In this document: piece after piece, positions 5,835 through 10,284 of the stretch
Layout: each line of letters opens with the position of its first letter
Position numbering within the stretch: position 1 is the first letter of the stretch
Source: JBDRGC01 sp043818215
GTDB lineage: Bacteria > Chloroflexota > Anaerolineae > Anaerolineales > UBA11858
Length of the DNA stretch: 10,284 nucleotides
Assembly: GCA_043818215.1 (NCBI GenBank)
Contig: JBDRGC010000221.1
Coordinates: 1-10,284, forward strand
Reading direction: 5' to 3'
Translations under genes and position numbers: made by a program
The notes under the pieces: model-generated
What the model was told of the DNA's origin: nothing
Database searches by the model: none
What the model saw: the letters and a program-made list of their open reading frames with translations, nothing else

Positions 5835-6949
5835 AGAACGATTCCTTTTTCAGCCAGGAGTTTTTGATAGAGTGCTTCAGTTTTGCGCACAGTTTCTGAG
5901 ATGGCGAAATGTTTTTCGACGCGCTCCCGCCCTGCTTGCCCCATGCGGAGGCGCAAACCGGGATCGCCCAGCAGGCGGAGGATGGCCTTCGCCAGGGCGT
6001 CCGGGTCACGGGGGGGCACGAGCAAACCGGTCACACCATCCAGCACCACTTCGGGGGTGCCACCGACGGCTGTAGCGACGACGGGCAGGCTGGCGGCCAT
6101 GGCTTCGAGAATCGCCAAAGAAACACCTTCCCAATCAGACGGTAACACAAAAATATCCGCATTGAAAAGCCAATCATACACATCCGAACGTATACCAAGA
6201 AAAGAGACTCGATTCTGAAGATCCAATCGTACAACATCTGTGGAAAGCTGATCGCGCTGTGGACCATCACCAATGAAAACAGTATAAACCTGCATATTTT
6301 GTTTTTTTAGTTTTGCAAGAGCCTGCAATAACAAGTCTTGACCTTTTTCGGGTGAGAGACGTCCTACACATACCACTGACACATACCCTTCTGGCGCCAG
6401 CCAATCTTTAGGCCTGGTGGGAGGTATCCGTCTCTCAGGTTCGAGGATACCGTTAGAAATAGTTTCTATTTGTTGATCAGAGATACCCTCACGTGTTTCT
6501 AAAATATGAGAGACGGCTTCACAGGTAGTAACATAACGAGTAACCCAATGCGAAAACTGGCGATCCAACCAAGTTCTAAATCCTGAACGATTATGCTCCG
6601 GACCATGTTGATGAACAATTACCGGGGAAATCTGAACCCAGCGAGCGACCAAACGCCCGAGAATTCCAGCATGATAAAGATGAGTATGAAGCAAGGCTGG
6701 AGGGTTTTCTTGCCAAATTTTTCTTAACCGCCAGACAACATCCAAATCCATTTTGTTTTTTAGTCCCAACTCTATAACCGGCACATTCTCCTGGCGTAAC
6801 TCATCAATCAGCTTTCCTCCACTCATCAAAGTAATAACTCTTACATCCCAACCAAGATGACGTAATCGGGGAACCGTTTGATATACAAAGGTTTCTGTGC
6901 CTCCAATCGTATTTAATTCAGTTACCAGCCAGTCAACACGTTTATTCAT
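5831..6949 (-). CDS. GT4-family glycosyltransferase with abrupt composition switch
   Basis: A 372-residue GT-B enzyme. The N-terminal domain contains TELNTIGGTETFVY (10-23) and LLHTHLYHAGILGR (86-99). The donor domain contains VCVGRLSPEKGQD (193-205), VFIGDGPQRDQL (224-235), SDWEGVSLAILEAM (271-284) with an intact EX7E (Glu274, Glu282), and GGTPEVVLDGVTGLLVP (296-312). I choose the ATG at 6947-6949, because it overlaps the upstream TGA as ATGA, like the other junctions here, and GGA lies 8 nt before it. An ATG at 6955 would add two residues. GC content by hand count is 97/240 at 6121-6360 but 158/240 at 5881-6120, a jump at about codon 277, inside the EX7E motif. The part encoding the N-terminal and central regions may have a different origin from the C-terminal quarter. 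Confidence 0.92.
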   Translation of the reverse strand: MNKRVDWLVTELNTIGGTETFVYQTVPRLRHLGWDVRVITLMSGGKLIDELRQENVPVIELGLKNKMDLDVVWRLRKIWQENPPALLHTHLYHAGILGRLVARWVQISPVIVHQHGPEHNRSGFRTWLDRQFSHWVTRYVTTCEAVSHILETREGISDQQIETISNGILEPERRIPPTRPKDWLAPEGYVSVVCVGRLSPEKGQDLLLQALAKLKKQNMQVYTVFIGDGPQRDQLSTDVVRLDLQNRVSFLGIRSDVYDWLFNADIFVLPSDWEGVSLAILEAMAASLPVVATAVGGTPEVVLDGVTGLLVPPRDPDALAKAILRLLGDPGLRLRMGQAGRERVEKHFAISETVRKTEALYQKLLAEKGIVL

Positions 6950-8148
6950 GAGCATCCAAGAAGCGTTTCAATTATTGCCTGCATACGACCGGTACGCGCT
7001 CGCCAAGTATGCTGCAAAGCAGCTTTCCGACGAGCAGCCCGTTTCTCGGGAGAATCAGTTTCGAGTGCGTTGGCAATGGCTCGGATAAGATCCCTGGTCA
7101 AAACACAAGTATCCTGGCCTGAGAAAAGCACAATCTGACACCACTGCGTCAACGCACGCATTTCAGGCATATCGACACTGACAATTGGTTTGCCCACCGC
7201 TAAATATTCATAAGCTTTTAGGGGGCTGATAAAACGGGTCATTTCGTTCATTTTATAAGGGATTAGCGTTACATCAGCACCATTCAGCAACAATGGCAAA
7301 TCATCGAAAGGATGTTTTCCCAGGTAGTGTACATTTGGCAATTCCCGCAAGGATACAAAGTCCGTGGGTACAGAACGGATCTGCCCGATCAAAACCAGAT
7401 GCCAGTCGGGTTTCTGGTGAGCCAGACTCAATAACAACGACCAATCAATACGCTCATCCATAGTTCCCATCACCACCAATCTGGGCTGAGGAACGACACT
7501 CATCGCCGGGTGGATCTGGTCTGTTGACTGGTAATGAGCTACATTTGCAGCACTTGGTGTTAATACAATTGGTCGCTGAGTCAGGGAAGAGTATAACTGC
7601 CGTAATCCATCCGAATGAACAAAAACCTGATCCACGTTGCGCAACAAGCTTTCTTCTTGAGCTAACATAACCTGTCGCTTCCGGCCTGTTTGTTCACCAG
7701 CAAAACGCTCGATACAATGGTAAATTGCTAGCTTTTCTCCAAATTGCCCCAACAGAGGTGCAGAATGGGGTGGATACATCCAAAGAATCGATACATTGAA
7801 ATCCAATTTGCGCAAAATTGTCTTGATGTTCTCAGTCAACCATCGTTGGCCAACTTGGTTCAACGCAAGAGAGTAATAGCGGCCCGGGGGCATTAAGGGG
7901 GGCTGCCAGCGCCACAGATTGGGCTGTACCAAATTCAAGCGTGGATTTCGCCAGACATTCAGCTTTCGCCGGCGCATATCGGGATTGCGCCACAAATGCT
8001 CTGGGCCTACCTGCCGTTCAACGAACAATACCCGGTAGCCAGCCTGGACAAATTGCAACATCACCTGCTGACGGCTACCCCAAATTTCGTACCAATCGGT
8101 GGTGGAGATGCACAAGATATCAGGTTTCTTTTTGCCGGTCGGGGTCAT
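6946..8148 (-). CDS. GT-B glycosyltransferase, TuaH-like
   Basis: This 400-residue protein is a divergent GT-B enzyme. It opens with DILCISTTDWYEIWGSRQQ (10-28), with LFVERQ at 41-46, resembling TuaH-like transferases and related cell-wall/exopolysaccharide enzymes. The donor half contains LVVMGTMDERIDW (224-236), LIGQIRS (253-259), VHYLGKHPFDDLP (273-285) and the signature RFISPLKAYEYLAVGKPIVS (305-324). In that signature Lys311 and Glu314 occupy the usual SPLKxxEYLA positions. It lacks the standard EGxP motif of classical GT4. The ATG (8146-8148) overlaps the preceding stop as ATGA and has no separate binding site, so translation is probably coupled. The gene is AT-richer than the genes on either side. 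Donor and acceptor cannot be named. Confidence 0.88.
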   Translation of the reverse strand: MTPTGKKKPDILCISTTDWYEIWGSRQQVMLQFVQAGYRVLFVERQVGPEHLWRNPDMRRRKLNVWRNPRLNLVQPNLWRWQPPLMPPGRYYSLALNQVGQRWLTENIKTILRKLDFNVSILWMYPPHSAPLLGQFGEKLAIYHCIERFAGEQTGRKRQVMLAQEESLLRNVDQVFVHSDGLRQLYSSLTQRPIVLTPSAANVAHYQSTDQIHPAMSVVPQPRLVVMGTMDERIDWSLLLSLAHQKPDWHLVLIGQIRSVPTDFVSLRELPNVHYLGKHPFDDLPLLLNGADVTLIPYKMNEMTRFISPLKAYEYLAVGKPIVSVDMPEMRALTQWCQIVLFSGQDTCVLTRDLIRAIANALETDSPEKRAARRKAALQHTWRARTGRMQAIIETLLGCS

Positions 8149-9311
8149 GAGCGGGAATAGGCCAAGGCGACGGACTGGTAGAGTTCCATCTCGCGGCGTA
8201 CGATATTGTCGAGGGCGTAATTTTCGAGGGCGAACTGACGGGCATTGCGCCCCAATTTCGCACGCAGTGCGGGGTTGGCGAGCAGTTCCCGGATGGCGTT
8301 GCGGATGCTTTCCACGTCGGGCTGGCAGAGCAAGCCCGTTTTGCGATGCTGGATGACTTCACTGATACCTTCGACATCCGTGCCAATGACAGCGGCTCCG
8401 CAAGACATCGCTTCGATGAGGGCTTTGGGATGGCCTTCGTATTGAGATGCCAGAATAAATACTTCAGCCCGATTGATTTGAACCGGCAGTTGTGGGTGGG
8501 GAATTGTACCCGAAAAAAGGACCTCGGCTTTTTTAGTTTTGGCAATTTCCTCGAGTGCGGAGCGTTGATCTCCTGCACCGATCAATTGGAGTGATACATC
8601 GGGAATTTGTGCAACAGCCTCGATCAATAGGGGGATATTCTTGACCGGCACTAACCGCCCGATGAAGCACAACCGCCCGGGAATTTTGTCGGCGTTTTCC
8701 AACGGGTGAAAAGTGTGGGTATCCACGTAGTTCGGAAAGATGTGAATCTTTTCAGGATCACATTCATAATGCTGGACGCTGTATTGCTTCATCGCCGGTG
8801 TCGAAAACATGCACGCATTGGCTTGCTTGATCGAGAATGCTTCCAATTTTTCGATCAGTGTTGTCTTGATCGAGTCGCCATTTTCACGGCGGAAGTTCTT
8901 CGCCCACGGATATCCAGCCCGGAGGATGACCGGCCTGCGGTGGAGTTTCCCCGCGAGGATTGCCGTCCAAGCCCCATCAAGCTGATTGGTCTTATAAATC
9001 GTCGCCTTGCGCAACGCATGGCGATGCAGGATGGGTGCCAGCAAGCTGTAGATATTTGGGGATAGTCCCCAGCGGTTGTAGAGAATTTCGACGCCGGGCA
9101 GCCGCTTCTGAAAAACCAACTCCTCTTCGCCGCCGCTGGTGACGATGCTCAGACCGCCAATTTGCTGTGCAAGACGTTTGTAGATGGCCGTTTCGCGTTC
9201 AAAAAGGGCTTTTATTGCCCACCGGCTCAAGGGGGTGGCGCGGGACATAAAAACAGCTAACTTGATATCCGATAACGACATAATGCTTGAATGGTTATTT
9301 GCCACCATCAT
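8145..9311 (-). CDS. GT4-family glycosyltransferase
   Basis: A 388-residue GT-B enzyme. The acceptor half is less conserved (YKTNQLDGAW at 106-115, RAGYPWAKNF at 131-140). The donor half has LCFIGRLVPVKN (214-225), LQLIGAGDQRSALE (241-254), VLFSGTIPH (264-272), ASQYEGHPKALIEAMSCG (288-305) with a complete EX7E (Glu292, Glu300), and ISEVIQHRKTGLLC (316-329). The ATG at 9309-9311 is only 3 nt past the last stop of the broken methyltransferase reading frame, and GAGG 10 nt upstream lies inside that frame. ATGs at 9308 and 9281 are alternatives. If translation depended on coupling to the methyltransferase, the premature stop there could lower expression of this gene. It ends in an ATGA overlap with the next transferase. 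Confidence 0.92.
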   Translation of the reverse strand: MMVANNHSSIMSLSDIKLAVFMSRATPLSRWAIKALFERETAIYKRLAQQIGGLSIVTSGGEEELVFQKRLPGVEILYNRWGLSPNIYSLLAPILHRHALRKATIYKTNQLDGAWTAILAGKLHRRPVILRAGYPWAKNFRRENGDSIKTTLIEKLEAFSIKQANACMFSTPAMKQYSVQHYECDPEKIHIFPNYVDTHTFHPLENADKIPGRLCFIGRLVPVKNIPLLIEAVAQIPDVSLQLIGAGDQRSALEEIAKTKKAEVLFSGTIPHPQLPVQINRAEVFILASQYEGHPKALIEAMSCGAAVIGTDVEGISEVIQHRKTGLLCQPDVESIRNAIRELLANPALRAKLGRNARQFALENYALDNIVRREMELYQSVALAYSRS

Positions 9312-9314
9312 CGT

Positions 9315-10016
9315 TCAAACACCTCTGGGAATAGGCTTACATTCCGACCATATCTCACCCCAACGCACTTCCAGATGCGTTACCTTTAATCTTGCTTCAG
9401 CCATCTCGGCAGCGAAAGTCTCCTGGGTGTACTCGATTTCGTGCGTGGGATCGAGCCGCCATTCGACGCCCAATTCTTTTTTGAGGGGCACACGTCAATC
9501 CCGTTCGAATAGTGGGACGCGAATGAGGATGCGGGATGGGTTAACGACCGCTTGAACTTTGCGCAGGAAGGACGGCCGTTCTGGCAAATGCTCCAACACA
9601 TTCGACAAAATAACGACATCAAACCGTTCGTCGGGAAATTCCTTCAGAGCGTCGCCGACGCGGTATTCAACGCGGGGGTGGGCGAATTTTTCCCGCGCTG
9701 TGGCGATGCTGTCGGCGTTCAAATCAACGCCAGTCACATACGCGCCGCTGCGCTCGGCGACATCGTAAGCAACGGCACCGATGCCGCAGCCAATGTCCAT
9801 GACCTTTTCCCCTTTGCCCACGCGCTCGACAAAAAAATCATGGTATTTGATCAACCGATGTTTAGGGCTGACTCCGCCGCCATAAACATTTGCCATTTGC
9901 CCTTGCAGAAAATATAACCATCTATCCAGCTGAAACAAGAACCGTAACACTTTATCGGGCGGCAGCGCTTTTTACGCGTTGACTGCGGATGTGCGAAGTA
10001 AGCGTTTTGGATGCAC
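9315..10016 (-). pseudogene. Class I SAM-dependent methyltransferase interrupted by in-frame stop codon(s)
   Basis: From GTG at 9950 the frame encodes 151 residues: LDRWLYFLQGQ (8-18), SAM motif I VMDIGCGIGAVAYD (50-63), motif II GVDLN (74-78), VGDAL (98-102) and FDVVILSNVLEHL (110-122). This is a Rossmann methyltransferase of the small-molecule/glycan type. A TGA at 9495-9497 ends it after LFERD. In the same frame, a plausible C-terminus continues for 59 codons (RVPLKKELGVEWRLDPTHEIEY..., ...RWGEIWSECKPIPRGV) to a TGA at 9315-9317, 3 nt before the next gene. Family relatives, as I recall them, have Trp (TGG) at the TGA position. Upstream, a GTG at 10014-10016 with AAGGA 6 nt before it opens the same frame but meets TAA at 9972-9974. 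The sequence between that TAA and 9950 (ALPPDKVLRFLF) also looks like protein. The C-terminal part may be lost, or the protein may be made in pieces. A sequencing error is possible. Confidence 0.82.
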
Positions 10017-10022
10017 AACTTG

Positions 10023-10027
10023 TCCTT
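10023..10027 (-). promoter_or_regulatory. Ribosome binding site upstream of the methyltransferase
   Basis: AAGGA on the minus strand lies 6 nt before a GTG at 10016. It is the only good binding site between the upstream glycosyltransferase stop (10034) and the methyltransferase domain, and the frame it opens reaches a TAA after 14 codons. This placement is the main reason to suspect that the gene's true start is 10016 and that the TAA is a lesion. Confidence 0.6.
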
Positions 10028-10033
10028 ACATAC

Positions 10034-10284
10034 TTATCGTGCTATGTGCTCGAAGAGCGTTAGATAATCCTTTGTCACGTCATCGATACTGGATACCACA
10101 ATCAGGTTTTGATACATTTCGTAATTTTCAACCAGGACATCTAATTGCGGTAATACTTCGTTGGTATTATCAAACGGTAATCCTCCAAAACCCACTAGCT
10201 CCGGGTGACCTCCATCGTTGAGGTAAAGGGCTGGCAAACCACAAGCCAAAGCTTCTATCAGGGCATTCGAACAAGGATCATTCT
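10034..10284 (-). CDS. C-terminal part of a GT-B glycosyltransferase, cut by the window edge
   Basis: Only the last 82 residues are visible, reading from the right edge to TAA at 10034-10036. The segment NDPCSNALIEALACGLPALY is the donor-site core of a GT4-type enzyme, with Asp and Glu (visible residues 2 and 10) in the EX7E positions, so the first Glu is Asp. LNDGGHPELVGFGGLPFD follows, the usual nucleotide-sugar-binding loop, then a helical tail to HIAR. The frame is open through the edge, and a TTG at 10249 is internal, not a start. The downstream methyltransferase start (GTG 10016) lies 17 nt after this stop, which suggests one operon. Confidence 0.82.
   Translation of the reverse strand, partial: NDPCSNALIEALACGLPALYLNDGGHPELVGFGGLPFDNTNEVLPQLDVLVENYEMYQNLIVVSSIDDVTKDYLTLFEHIAR

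Noticed and set aside
9495..9497. Selenocysteine at the TGA
   Set aside because: The expected residue is Trp, not Cys. No selenocysteine insertion hairpin is evident just downstream, and no selenoprotein machinery is in view.
9386..9622. Overlapping minus-strand frame, considered as a frameshifted continuation of the methyltransferase
   Set aside because: The real C-terminal coding continues in the original frame after the TGA; this other frame gives an unrelated sequence.

Overview
The window looks like an accessory, cell-surface polysaccharide region of a bacterial chromosome. A Uma2-type (DUF820) nuclease, an AbrB/PIN toxin-antitoxin pair, many family-4 glycosyltransferases and tandem 7-8 bp repeats together are most familiar from Chloroflexota (Anaerolineae-like) and cyanobacteria. 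I favour Chloroflexota, but this is inference from gene content, not a marker gene. UGA serves as a normal stop here (several ATGA/GTGA gene overlaps), so the standard bacterial code applies.

Layout. Positions 1-725 hold no convincing gene. Within them, 317-681 is a dense mosaic of palindromes and direct repeats: three degenerate copies of one ~60 bp hairpin element and two 92-93 bp tandem units. A lone plus-strand gene, an atypical short-chain dehydrogenase (726-1646), follows with a good ribosome binding site. It converges on a minus-strand sugar-nucleotide epimerase (2698-1688), and the two share a strong hairpin terminator at 1649-1685. Everything else reads on the minus strand. Upstream of the epimerase lies a 290-bp low-complexity array (2711-3000) whose repeat polarity flips at about 2801. 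Next, in transcription order, come an AbrB-like antitoxin (4338-4090), a PIN toxin (4106-3681) and a Uma2-family protein (3619-2972), all behind a near-consensus sigma-70 promoter at 4374-4402.

From 10284 down to 4671 runs a glycosyltransferase operon: the C-terminal end of a GT-B enzyme entering from the right edge, a class I SAM methyltransferase, and four further glycosyltransferases joined by 4-nt stop/start overlaps. Such a set, with a sugar-nucleotide epimerase nearby, would assemble an exopolysaccharide, O-antigen-like chain or glycolipid on the cytoplasmic side of the membrane. The epimerase is plausibly part of the same pathway, now separated from it by the toxin-antitoxin/Uma2/repeat island.

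The main oddities are these. The methyltransferase reading frame is interrupted by an in-frame TGA (9495-9497), and coding continues in the same frame for 59 more codons. A possible second in-frame stop (TAA, 9972-9974) lies after the best-placed start. One glycosyltransferase (6949-5831) changes from about 40% to about 66% GC abruptly inside its EX7E catalytic motif, as if it were a recombinant. I see no CRISPR array, rRNA, tRNA or transposase gene, and nothing that clearly amounts to a new defence or biosynthetic system.
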